Assembly: GCA_903895005.1 (NCBI GenBank)
Contig: CAITSH010000037.1
Span: 1-8,721, forward strand
Length of the DNA stretch: 8,721 nt
Direction of reading: 5' to 3'
Origin: an uncultured Pseudomonadota bacterium
GTDB taxonomy: Bacteria; Pseudomonadota; Gammaproteobacteria; Burkholderiales; SG8-39
Shown: one piece after another, positions 1 through 6,384 of the stretch
How positions within the stretch are numbered: the first letter of the stretch is position 1
Layout: the number at the start of each line of letters is the position of its first letter
Notes under the pieces: model-generated
Told to the model about the DNA's origin: nothing
The model's input: the letters and a program-made list of their open reading frames with translations, nothing else
The model's database searches: none
Made by a program: the position numbers and the translations under genes

Positions 1-772
1 CTCGTCTGCGATGAGGTGCACACCGTAGCGGTCGCACAGCGCGCGCGCGCCGCAGGTACTCGGCGTCATACATCGCCATGCCACCGGCGCACTGCACCAG
101 CGGCTCAACAATCAACGCGGCGGTGGTGGCGGCATGTTGCTCAAGATGGGTTTCGAGTGCCGCGGCGCAACGAATAGCCACGTCGCGCGGCGTTTCGCCC
201 GGCGTTGCGCCGCGCCAATCAGGTGACGGCACCTGCGTGCTGGCGCGAAGCAGCGGCGCGTACGTGTCGCGAAACAGCGCCACATCGGTGACCGAAAGTG
301 CACCCAGCGTTTCTCCGTGGTAACTGTTGGCGAGGGTCACGAAACCGGTCTTGCCCGGCTGCCCGCAGTTGCGCCAGTAGTGGAAACTCATTTTCAACGC
401 GATCTCTATCGCCGATGCGCCATCCGAGGCGTAAAAGCAATGCCCGAGGCGGCCGGGCGCGAGCGCGGACAGCCGTTCGGACAATTGCACGACCGGCTCG
501 TGCGTGAAGCCTGCGAGCATCACGTGCTCGAGCGATTCGAGCTGCTCGCGCAGGGCCGCTTTGATGCGCGGGTGGCCGTGCCCCAGAAGATTGACCCACC
601 ACGAACTGATCGCATCAAGAATGCGATGCCCGTCAAAGTCGTGCAGCCATACGCCCTCGGCCCTTTGCACCGGCACCAGCGGCATGAGTTCGTGATGCTT
701 CATCTGTGTACACGGATGCCAGACCGCACGCAGGCTGCGTGCAAGCATGGCCTCATTGGACGATGTACTCAC
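1..772 (-). CDS. bioA: Adenosylmethionine-8-amino-7-oxononanoate aminotransferase (DAPA synthase), 5' part, apparent frameshift near its cut end
   Basis: PLP enzyme that transfers the amino group of S-adenosylmethionine to KAPA, giving 7,8-diaminopelargonate in cytoplasmic biotin synthesis. Translating back from 772 gives a clear BioA N-terminal half: WHPCTQM (18-24), ISSWW (55-59), GHGHP (64-68), YASDGASAIE (114-123), SYHGETLGALS (150-160) and IVEPLVQCAGG (221-231). The catalytic lysine lies beyond the left edge. The start is taken as GTG at 772-770, which overlaps the bioD stop as GTGA; an in-frame ATG at 748 is possible, but neither has a good Shine-Dalgarno. After codon 245 the frame breaks inside a GC-dinucleotide run at 39-50. 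The expected continuation ALCDRYGVHLIADE, including the PLP-contacting ADE motif, is read in another frame from about 42 down to 1. One extra GC unit would restore perfect alignment. Either the gene is damaged or the read has an indel. Identity is very sure, intactness is not. Confidence 0.93.
   Translation of the reverse strand, partial: MSTSSNEAMLARSLRAVWHPCTQMKHHELMPLVPVQRAEGVWLHDFDGHRILDAISSWWVNLLGHGHPRIKAALREQLESLEHVMLAGFTHEPVVQLSERLSALAPGRLGHCFYASDGASAIEIALKMSFHYWRNCGQPGKTGFVTLANSYHGETLGALSVTDVALFRDTYAPLLRASTQVPSPDWRGATPGETPRDVAIRCAAALETHLEQHAATTAALIVEPLVQCAGGMAMYDAEYLRRARAVRPLRCAPHRRR
39..50. repeat. (GC)6 dinucleotide run inside bioA
   Basis: Six tandem GC units sit exactly where the bioA reading frame switches. 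Such runs are prone to polymerase slippage and to sequencing indels. Adding one GC unit makes the protein read L-R-R-A-R-A-L-C-D without a break, which matches the spacing of the family's conserved L-x-R-x-R-x-x-C-D stretch. Confidence 0.85.
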
Positions 773-1449
773 GATGTTTTACCAAGCAGCGGCACGACAG
801 ACAAATACGCAGCGACCTGCGCCACACCCATACCCTTACCGAAGGGCACGGTGCCAAGCAAGGGACTTTCCAGCCGCTCGGACAAGGCGGCGATGTTCTC
901 GGCGACGACCGGCATTTCCGGATCAATGCAATTGGCCACCCAGCCGGCGCAGGCCAGCCCGTGTGCCTCGATGGCGCGTCGTGTCAGCAGGGCATGGTTG
1001 AGACAGCCAAGACGCATGCCCACCACCAGCACGACCGGCAACGCAAGTTCGGCCGCAAGGTCTGCGCTGGTCTCGCACGCATTCAGCGGAATTTCAAATC
1101 CGCCGGCGCCCTCCACCACCACAATATCGGCAAGGCTGGACAAGGCCGCGTACGCGCCGGCGATTTTTTCAAGGTCCATGTCGACGCCGGCTTGCGCAGC
1201 CGCGATGTGCGGCGCGATGGCCGGATCGAAGGCATAGGGATTGACCAGGGACTCGGGCGCGCGGACATTGCCGGCGGCCATCAGCGCGGTCACATCATGA
1301 AACCGCCCGTCCTCGCGCCCGGCCGCCACCGGCTTCATCCCGACGACTGTGCGACCTAGCGCGGCGAACGCGTGCAGCAGCGCGCAGGCGACCAGCGTCT
1401 TGCCGACGCCCGTGTCGGTACCGGTGACAAAATATCCGCGCCCGGCCAT
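769..1449 (-). CDS. bioD: Dethiobiotin synthetase
   Basis: ATP-dependent cytoplasmic enzyme that closes the ureido ring of dethiobiotin from 7,8-diaminopelargonate and CO2, the step before biotin synthase. The 226-residue product is of normal family length. It shows the P-loop GTDTGVGKT (10-18), the KPVAAG substrate loop with K39, and VVEGAGG (111-117) with the conserved acidic residue E113. The reading frame stays open to 1596, but the start is placed at ATG 1449 because the protein begins there with the typical short lead (MAGRGYFVTG) into the P-loop strand, and the upstream extension is only bioF read in another frame. The start lies one base after the bioF stop (TGA-C-ATG) and the stop overlaps the bioA GTG, so translation of the three genes is probably coupled. 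No strong Shine-Dalgarno precedes it, consistent with coupling. Confidence 0.96.
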   Translation of the reverse strand: MAGRGYFVTGTDTGVGKTLVACALLHAFAALGRTVVGMKPVAAGREDGRFHDVTALMAAGNVRAPESLVNPYAFDPAIAPHIAAAQAGVDMDLEKIAGAYAALSSLADIVVVEGAGGFEIPLNACETSADLAAELALPVVLVVGMRLGCLNHALLTRRAIEAHGLACAGWVANCIDPEMPVVAENIAALSERLESPLLGTVPFGKGMGVAQVAAYLSVVPLLGKTS

Positions 1450-1450
1450 G

Positions 1451-2635
1451 TCAGCGTGCCAGCACTTCGTTGAGTGCCGCCGCAAGCTCCCCGACGTCAT
1501 CAAGACTGTGCGCGGCCGACAAGGCAATGCGCAGGCGCGCAGTGCCCTCCGCCACCGTTGGCGGACGGATCGCCGTGACCAGGATACCCCGCTCACGCAA
1601 CGCGGCGCTGACCGCCAGCGCCTCGGTATTGGCGCCGATGATCAGCGGCTGGATCGGCGTATCAGAGGGCGCCAATTGCGCGCCCGACCGACCGATACGC
1701 AGCGTGCTTCGAAGGCTTGCAATCAATTCGCGCAGCCGTTCGCGACGCCAGGCCTCTTCGCCAATGATGTCCAGACTTGCGTCGACCGCCGCCGCGAGCA
1801 TGGCGGGGCTTGCAGTCGTGAACATGTAGGTGCGCGCCTGTTGCAACACCGTCTCGACCACGTTGGCGCCGCCCGCAACAAACGCCCCCGCCACGCCGGC
1901 CGCCTTGCCCAGGGTACCGACATAGACGACGCGCGGCGATGAAACGCCGAACTGCTCCAGAATGCCCCGCCCCTTGGCCCCCAGCACGCCGAACCCGTGG
2001 GCGTCATCCACCAGGAGCAGCGCATCATGGCGCTCGCACAAGGCGAGCAATTCGTCCAACGGGGCGATGTCACCGTCCATGCTGAACACGCCATCGGTGA
2101 CCACCAGCTTTAACTCATGCACTGAAGCCGCCAGGGCCTTGTCGAGCGCGCCCATGTCGCAATGCGGGTAGCGGGTTACCTCTGCGCGCGATAGCCGGGC
2201 GCCGTCGATCAATGAAGCATGGTTTTTTTCGTCGGAGAAAATCGCGTCGCCACGCCCCGCCAACGCGGTAATCGCACCGACATTCGCCTGGTAACCGGTC
2301 GAAAACAACAAGGCCCTCGGCAGCCCGATGAAAGCGCCAAGCCTTTGCTCAAGCCGCTCATGCAACGCACTGTGCCCGGTGACCATGTGCGAGGCACCGG
2401 CACCGACACCGAAGCGCTGCGCCGCGCTGACGGCAGCGGCCACAATGCGCGGATCGCTCGCAAGCCCGAGGTAATCATTGCTGCAAAACGCAAGAAAGTC
2501 GGCACCGTCAATGCTAATGCGCGCGCCCTGCGGACCTTCAAGCGCCTGGCGCCGGCGCAGCAAGCCCTCGCGCCCGAGTTCGTCCAGGCGTGCGGACAGC
2601 CGCCGGTCGGCCGCGCCGGGCGGCATGTCGGGCAT
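1451..2635 (-). CDS. bioF: 8-amino-7-oxononanoate synthase (KAPA synthase)
   Basis: PLP enzyme of the alpha-oxoamine synthase family. It condenses pimeloyl-ACP (or pimeloyl-CoA) with L-alanine to form KAPA, the first committed step of biotin ring assembly. The 394-residue form is normal in length. Visible motifs: FCSNDYLGL (50-58), GAGASHMVTG (78-87), NHASLIDGARLS (138-149) with the histidine that stacks on PLP, VDDAHGFG (209-216), and TLGKAAGVAG (241-250) with the Schiff-base lysine K244. The frame is open further upstream to an ATG at 2686, but that lies inside the tRNA gene, so the start is placed at ATG 2635. A second ATG at 2626 is equally possible, and no clear Shine-Dalgarno marks either. 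It is the first gene of bioF-bioD-bioA and begins 39 bases after the tRNA 3' end, with no terminator seen between. No BirA-type palindrome is visible upstream. Confidence 0.96.
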   Translation of the reverse strand: MPDMPPGAADRRLSARLDELGREGLLRRRQALEGPQGARISIDGADFLAFCSNDYLGLASDPRIVAAAVSAAQRFGVGAGASHMVTGHSALHERLEQRLGAFIGLPRALLFSTGYQANVGAITALAGRGDAIFSDEKNHASLIDGARLSRAEVTRYPHCDMGALDKALAASVHELKLVVTDGVFSMDGDIAPLDELLALCERHDALLLVDDAHGFGVLGAKGRGILEQFGVSSPRVVYVGTLGKAAGVAGAFVAGGANVVETVLQQARTYMFTTASPAMLAAAVDASLDIIGEEAWRRERLRELIASLRSTLRIGRSGAQLAPSDTPIQPLIIGANTEALAVSAALRERGILVTAIRPPTVAEGTARLRIALSAAHSLDDVGELAAALNEVLAR

Positions 2636-2674
2636 ACGGTGCGGACGTGTGGGCACGGGGGAAAGGAATTGGGG

Positions 2675-2751
2675 TGGTGGGCCCACCTGGACTCGAACCA
2701 GGGACCAAAGGATTATGAGTCCTCTGCTCTAACCAACTGAGCTATAGGCCC
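2675..2751 (-). tRNA. tRNA-Ile(CAU), the Ile2 type needing lysidine
   Basis: A complete cloverleaf is seen on the minus strand: a 7-bp acceptor stem (GGGCCTA with TGGGCCC, one U-G pair), D arm AGCTCAGTTGGTTAGAGC, an anticodon arm with loop CTCATAA, a 5-bp T stem around TTCGAGT, discriminator A, and an encoded CCA. Length is 77 bases with CCA. Anticodon CAU can mean elongator Met, initiator Met or Ile2. It is not an initiator because the first acceptor pair is a normal G-C. The acceptor pairs C4-G69 and C5-G68, known determinants for the lysidine synthase TilS, and the Ile2-like variable loop favour Ile2, which reads AUA after C34 is converted to lysidine. Elongator Met is the alternative; some annotation pipelines would label this tRNA-Met. 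Confidence 0.9.
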
Positions 2752-2763
2752 AACGCAGGCGTA

Positions 2764-2769
2764 ATTATA
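2764..2769 (-). promoter_or_regulatory. -10 box of the tRNA-Ile promoter
   Basis: A perfect TATAAT on the minus strand ends 12 bases before the tRNA 5' end, which would put transcription start about 6 bases ahead of the mature tRNA. The region 16-18 bases further upstream is GC-rich and shows no good TTGACA match, so the -35 element is weak or absent. The promoter may also serve bioFDA. Confidence 0.7.
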
Positions 2770-2897
2770 GCCGCTGTGCGCCGTCGCGAAGCCGGCACGG
2801 TGTCACCCAGTCCGACAGGTCGCAACCGCCGGTCCGGATCCACCCCAAAACTCCAACGGGAATACCCCCTTACTTTCCCGCTTTGGTGCTCAGAACA

Positions 2898-2907
2898 AGC
2901 GGTAAAA
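2898..2907 (+). repeat. AGCGGTAAAA direct repeat, copy 1
   Basis: Ten-base motif AGCGGTAAAA, repeated exactly at 2985-2994, 87 bases further on. This copy overlaps the possible TAAAAT -10 box at 2903-2908. Its role is unknown; a regulator site or duplicated promoter element is possible, as is coincidence. Confidence 0.5.
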
Positions 2908-2984
2908 TAACCACGTCGCTCACATGGGAACCTGGCATGCGACGTGCCACGCGAGGTACGGCAACGGCAACGGCGTCGCCGAAT

Positions 2985-2994
2985 AGCGGTAAAA
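2985..2994 (+). repeat. AGCGGTAAAA direct repeat, copy 2
   Basis: Second exact copy of the ten-base motif, 32 bases before the start codon of the REC-EAL gene. Both copies are on the same strand and in the leader of the same operon. Confidence 0.5.
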
Positions 2995-3026
2995 ATCGCA
3001 GGCAACATAAAAGGAAACGCTCTGAC

Positions 3027-4223
3027 ATGGAACTGTCAGCGATGAATCTCATGGTCGTGGAAGACCACGACTTCCAGCGCCGCAGCCTGGTACGCATGCT
3101 CAACGAACTGGGCGCCAAATCCGTCGCCGAAGCGGCCGACGGGAGAGTGGCGCTCGACATACTCGAACACGCCGTCACGAAAATTGACGTCATCATCTGC
3201 GACCTCGACATGCCCGAGATGGACGGCATGGCGTTCATCCGCCATGTCGGAGAACGCTCGATCGGCGCATCCATCATCCTTTCCAGCGCCATGGATGCAT
3301 CGGTGATCCAGTCGGCGGAAAACATGACCCGCGCCTACGGGGTGCAGATACTTGGCGCGCTCAAAAAGCCCGCCACACCGGGCCAGCTCGCAGAGTTGAT
3401 CCTCAAGCACCGCCCCAAATCGGCAAACGGCACACGGGCACCGGATCATGCAGCATACACGCCCGAAGACATCGGCATGGGTATGGTGCAAGGCCAGTTC
3501 CTGCCGTTTTTCCAGCCCAAGGTTGAACTGGCGACCGGCCGCGTCATCGGCGCCGAGGCACTGGCGCGCTGGAAGCACCCGCGTGACGGCATCGTCTCCC
3601 CGGCCGCGTTCATCCCCGTGATTGAAAACCACAAAATGCTGGACTCCCTTACCTGGGTCATGCTGCGCGAATCGGCGCGCGCCTGCAAACAGTGGCGCGC
3701 CGACGGCCTTGACATGACGGTATCAGTGAACCTGAGTCCGGCAATGCTTTCGTCTCCGCAGATTGCGGACCGCGTGACCGACACCGTGCGCTCGGAAGGG
3801 CTCGAACCCGATGGCATCGTGCTCGAAATTACGGAAACCGCCGCCATGTCCAACATCGGTCAAGCACTGGAAAACCTGACACGGCTGCGCATGAAGGGTT
3901 TCGGTCTGTCGATCGACGACTACGGCACAGGCTATTCGTCGATGCAGCAACTGTCGCGCATCCCCTTCACAGAACTCAAGATTGATCGCGCCTTTGTCGC
4001 CGGCGCCGACACACAGCCGCGGCTTTGCATCATGATCGAAACCAGCCTGATGCTGGCCGACAAACTCGGCATGAAATTCATCGCCGAGGGAATTGAAACG
4101 CGCGGTGAGTGGGATACGCTGAAACGTCTGGGTTGCTATGCGGCGCAGGGCTATTTTATCGGTCGTCCAATGGATGGGGCGCGTTTCACCGAATGGCTGC
4201 GCACCTGGACACCACCCGCTTAA
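3027..4223 (+). CDS. RocR-like response regulator: REC domain plus EAL cyclic-di-GMP phosphodiesterase
   Basis: Predicted cytoplasmic response regulator of 398 residues that hydrolyses c-di-GMP to pGpG when its receiver is phosphorylated. The REC domain (about 6-128) has the acidic pair E12/D13, phosphoacceptor D59 in CDLDMPEMDG, S87 in ILSSA and K114 before proline. The EAL domain (about 150-395) has every catalytic signature: EAL (177-179), N235 in VSVNLSP, E267 in LEITE, D297-D298 in DDYGTGYSS, K318 in LKID, E354 and E357 in AEGIET, and Q374 in QGYFIGRP. An active enzyme is therefore expected. Architecture, length and N-terminal style resemble Pseudomonas RocR, but orthology cannot be shown here. 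The frame is open from 2883; ATG 3027 is chosen because the REC fold begins there and AAGGA lies 11 bases upstream. ATG 3042 is an alternative. First gene of the operon; an HPt gene follows 7 bases after the stop. Confidence 0.93.
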   Translation: MELSAMNLMVVEDHDFQRRSLVRMLNELGAKSVAEAADGRVALDILEHAVTKIDVIICDLDMPEMDGMAFIRHVGERSIGASIILSSAMDASVIQSAENMTRAYGVQILGALKKPATPGQLAELILKHRPKSANGTRAPDHAAYTPEDIGMGMVQGQFLPFFQPKVELATGRVIGAEALARWKHPRDGIVSPAAFIPVIENHKMLDSLTWVMLRESARACKQWRADGLDMTVSVNLSPAMLSSPQIADRVTDTVRSEGLEPDGIVLEITETAAMSNIGQALENLTRLRMKGFGLSIDDYGTGYSSMQQLSRIPFTELKIDRAFVAGADTQPRLCIMIETSLMLADKLGMKFIAEGIETRGEWDTLKRLGCYAAQGYFIGRPMDGARFTEWLRTWTPPA

Positions 4224-4230
4224 GGTTCAA

Positions 4231-4581
4231 ATGGCCGACGGAACCGACTTGATACCGCCGCTGGACCGAGAACGGTTGCGCGCCTTGACCGGCTGCAACG
4301 CCGAACTTGAACGCGCGTTGCTGGTGGACTACCGCGACTCCACCAAATCCGATGCCGCAGACCTGCGCAAGGCGGTGGCAACGCGCGACACAAAGGGACT
4401 TACGCGCTCGGCGCACCGCCTCAAGGGTGCGAGCCTGGTCGTCGCCGCATCCGGCGTGGCGAGTGCGTGCGAACAGCTTGAGGCGGCGGGTCGGGCCGCG
4501 GACTGGGACACAGTTTCGCAGCGAATGGCCATGCTTGAGACCGATCTCAAGCGCCTCTTCACCCTGCTCGATCCGCTTTAA
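4231..4581 (+). CDS. Free-standing histidine phosphotransfer (HPt) protein
   Basis: Small soluble protein of 116 residues expected to be a four-helix HPt domain that shuttles phosphoryl groups between receivers. The signature SAHRLKGAS (60-68) contains the phosphorylated histidine H62 with the usual K65 and G66. The N-terminal LDRERLRALTG and the later ALVDYRDS stretch fit HPt helices before the active helix. There is no kinase or receiver domain, no signal peptide and no membrane segment. The start ATG 4231 has AAGG at 4222-4225, overlapping the stop of the REC-EAL gene, so translation is probably coupled; the frame is open back to 4138 but only inside the upstream gene. From its place between the EAL regulator and the kinase, the inferred role is to carry phosphate from the single-domain receiver to D59 of the REC-EAL protein. 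Confidence 0.9.
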   Translation: MADGTDLIPPLDRERLRALTGCNAELERALLVDYRDSTKSDAADLRKAVATRDTKGLTRSAHRLKGASLVVAASGVASACEQLEAAGRAADWDTVSQRMAMLETDLKRLFTLLDPL

Positions 4582-4589
4582 ACATCCCC

Positions 4590-4593
4590 GGAG
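4590..4593 (+). promoter_or_regulatory. Shine-Dalgarno GGAG deciding the TTG start of the kinase gene
   Basis: GGAG lies 9 bases before the TTG at 4603, in the 21-base gap after the HPt stop. It is the reason for choosing this rare start over an in-frame GTG at 4702, which has a G-rich AGGGGAG only 3 bases upstream, too close for an ideal site. Confidence 0.6.
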
Positions 4594-4602
4594 CCCCCTG
4601 CG

Positions 4603-6384
4603 TTGAAGCCGCTCATCCCCGCCTTTGCCGCCGCCACACAACGTCAATACGGCAGCCTCAAACGACACTTCGGCCAACTTTGCGCCCATGTAGGGGAGAG
4701 CGTGAATCCGGGCTGGGCCACATTCGGTGTCTGCCTTTTGCTCATTTGCGGCTTGTGGATCACCCTGTACGTCTACGAAACCCTGGATCGGGCCTCCGCA
4801 TACCACAGCGCGGAAACACAGACCCAAAACTACGCACGTTTGCTTGAGGAACATACGGCTCGCACCTTGCGCGTACTCGACCAGGCCACCGTTTTTGTAA
4901 AAACCGAGTACGAACGCGTCGGCCCCGGCTTGGACCTGAAAAAATACGCACAACGCGGCGTTTTTCTTGATCAGTTCTTTAATCTGATTGCTGTGGTCGG
5001 CCCTGATGGCTGGGTCATCACCGCCGACCGCGATTTACCGAATTCCAATATCGCCGATAGCGAATATTTCAAGGTCCACATAGCCGAGGACAGCGGCAAG
5101 CTTTTCATTTCCATACCGGTGCCCGGGCACTCCAGCGAAAAATGGTCCATCCAGTTCACACGCCGCATCAACAAACCCGATGGCAGCTTTGGCGGTGTCG
5201 TCGTCGCCAGCCTGGATTCAAACTATTTTGGCGATTTTTACGGGACCCTGAATATCGGCGAAGGTAGCGTGGCGCAACTTTTTGGCAACGATGGCGTGTT
5301 GCGTGCAAGACGCAGCGGCGGCACTAACGGCACCGGGCAGGACATCGCCCAATCGGATCTGTTTCGGCGCGCGAGCGAAGCGGAGACGGGTATCCTGAAC
5401 TCCATCAGCTCACTGGATGGCGTCAAACGCCTCTACGGCTTTCGCAAACTCAAGGACTACCCCCTCATCGTTTCCGTCGGAATCACCGAAACGCTGATTT
5501 ACGCGGAATTTTATGAACACGTCAACGCCCTTCGTGCGATGGCGGCGCTTGCAACCGCGTTGATTCTGCTTTCGGCACTGGCGGTGCTGGTACTCATAAA
5601 TTCCCAGACACGCATTCAGGCCGCCTTGCGCAACAGCGAGCAGACGGCGGTTTCCGCGAGCCGCATGAAGTCGGAATTCATCGCACGCATGTCGCACGAA
5701 CTGCGCACGCCGCTCAACGGTATCCTGGGGTTTTCCGAATATCTCCAAACCAGCGCTGAAAGCGCCGAAAACCGCGAGTTTGCGACCACTATCAACCAAG
5801 CGGGAAAGCACCTGCTCAACCTGGTCAACACAACGCTTGATCTGGCCAAAATTGAAGCCGGGCACATGGAAATCATCGGCAAGCCGGAGGCGCTTGAGCC
5901 GATTGTGCGCCAAGTAGCGACGTTGCAGCGGTCATTTGCCGAGGGCAAGGGGCTTTTGCTTGTCACCGACCTCTGGCCCAATCTCCCCGCACAAATCATT
6001 TGCGATTCGACCAAGCTGATTCAGGTTCTCAACAACCTTGTTCACAATGCAATCAAGTTCACTGAAAACGGCAGCGTGACTCTGAGGGTGCAACCGGACG
6101 GCGGCAGACTGCTGTTCTCGGTGACCGACACCGGCCCGGGCATATCGACGGAACAGCAAAGCCAGTTGTTCGAGCGTTTTCACCAGCTAGACGCGACTTT
6201 CAACACCCGCTCACACGAGGGGACCGGGCTGGGGCTCTCACTGGCAAAACAATTGGTGGAATTGATGGGCGGCAACATCTGGATCGAGTCGCGGGTTGGA
6301 CACGGGGCAAGTTTCCTGTTCACCCTGCCACTGCGCCGCCGCGTTTCCGACCGAGTACGTGAACTGAAGGAAGGCAGAACATGA
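4603..6384 (+). CDS. Membrane sensor histidine kinase with periplasmic dCache-like domain
   Basis: Predicted inner-membrane kinase of 593 residues that senses a periplasmic signal and autophosphorylates. Transmembrane segment 1 is about 38-58 and segment 2 about 312-334. The roughly 250 residues between resemble a double Cache/PDC sensor (VVGPDGWVI near 131-139, SEYFKVHIAE, and a second lobe with GNDGVLRARR); the ligand cannot be told. HisKA: MSHELRTPLNGI (363-374) with H365. HATPase: N482 in VHNAIKF, DTGPGI (509-514), LFERFHQLD (522-530) and GTGLGLSLAK (540-549). All ATP-site boxes are present, so it should be active. It has no fused receiver or HPt, unlike typical hybrid kinases; those modules are encoded next door. 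The start is a TTG with GGAG 9 bases upstream; GTG 4702 is an alternative and would leave only about four residues before segment 1. Its stop overlaps the next gene as ATGA. Confidence 0.92.
   Translation: MKPLIPAFAAATQRQYGSLKRHFGQLCAHVGESVNPGWATFGVCLLLICGLWITLYVYETLDRASAYHSAETQTQNYARLLEEHTARTLRVLDQATVFVKTEYERVGPGLDLKKYAQRGVFLDQFFNLIAVVGPDGWVITADRDLPNSNIADSEYFKVHIAEDSGKLFISIPVPGHSSEKWSIQFTRRINKPDGSFGGVVVASLDSNYFGDFYGTLNIGEGSVAQLFGNDGVLRARRSGGTNGTGQDIAQSDLFRRASEAETGILNSISSLDGVKRLYGFRKLKDYPLIVSVGITETLIYAEFYEHVNALRAMAALATALILLSALAVLVLINSQTRIQAALRNSEQTAVSASRMKSEFIARMSHELRTPLNGILGFSEYLQTSAESAENREFATTINQAGKHLLNLVNTTLDLAKIEAGHMEIIGKPEALEPIVRQVATLQRSFAEGKGLLLVTDLWPNLPAQIICDSTKLIQVLNNLVHNAIKFTENGSVTLRVQPDGGRLLFSVTDTGPGISTEQQSQLFERFHQLDATFNTRSHEGTGLGLSLAKQLVELMGGNIWIESRVGHGASFLFTLPLRRRVSDRVRELKEGRT

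Larger units (their letters stand above)
2752..3026. other. Divergent intergenic region between tRNA-Ile/bioFDA and the phosphorelay operon
   Basis: This 275-base gap has no convincing gene. It holds the tRNA -10 box at its left end and the leader of the plus-strand operon at its right. A plus-strand TAAAAT at 2903-2908 is a possible -10 box but lacks a good -35 at 16-18 bases. AAGGA at 3011-3015 is the likely ribosome site of the next gene. The stretch 2960-2980 contains short GGCAAC repeats of unclear meaning. Open frames crossing the region overlap the tRNA or have unlikely composition and were not accepted. Confidence 0.6.

Noticed and set aside
317..1359. Long plus-strand open frames opposite bioA and bioD (317-1237 and 706-1359)
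   Set aside because: They are antisense shadows of GC-rich coding sequence with no recognisable domain, while the minus strand encodes clear BioA and BioD.
1450..1596. Longer bioD starting at 1596
   Set aside because: The extra 49 residues are bioF read in a different frame; the P-loop protein normally starts as at 1449.
2636..2686. N-terminal extension of bioF to an ATG at 2686
   Set aside because: It begins inside the tRNA gene and adds residues absent from the family; ATG 2635 gives normal length.
2219..2740. Plus-strand frame ending in a WAHLDSNQGPKDYESSALTN-like tail
   Set aside because: The tail is the tRNA gene read backwards, a well-known artefact in protein databases; the rest is antisense bioF.
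2636..2830. BirA or BioR operator ahead of the biotin genes
   Set aside because: No TTGTAAAC-type dyad or comparable palindrome found by eye.
2883..3026. 48-residue N-terminal extension of the REC-EAL protein from 2883
   Set aside because: The sequence is unlike a REC lead, it is rich in basic residues, threonine and serine, and a ribosome site sits before ATG 3027.
2675..3026. tRNA as an integration site for a genomic island holding the phosphorelay
   Set aside because: The block lies at the tRNA 5' side, whereas integrases normally use the 3' end; no integrase and no repeated tRNA fragment are visible.
4186..4953. 255-residue minus-strand frame opposite the HPt and kinase genes
   Set aside because: No family motifs, and it overlaps two well-supported plus-strand genes.
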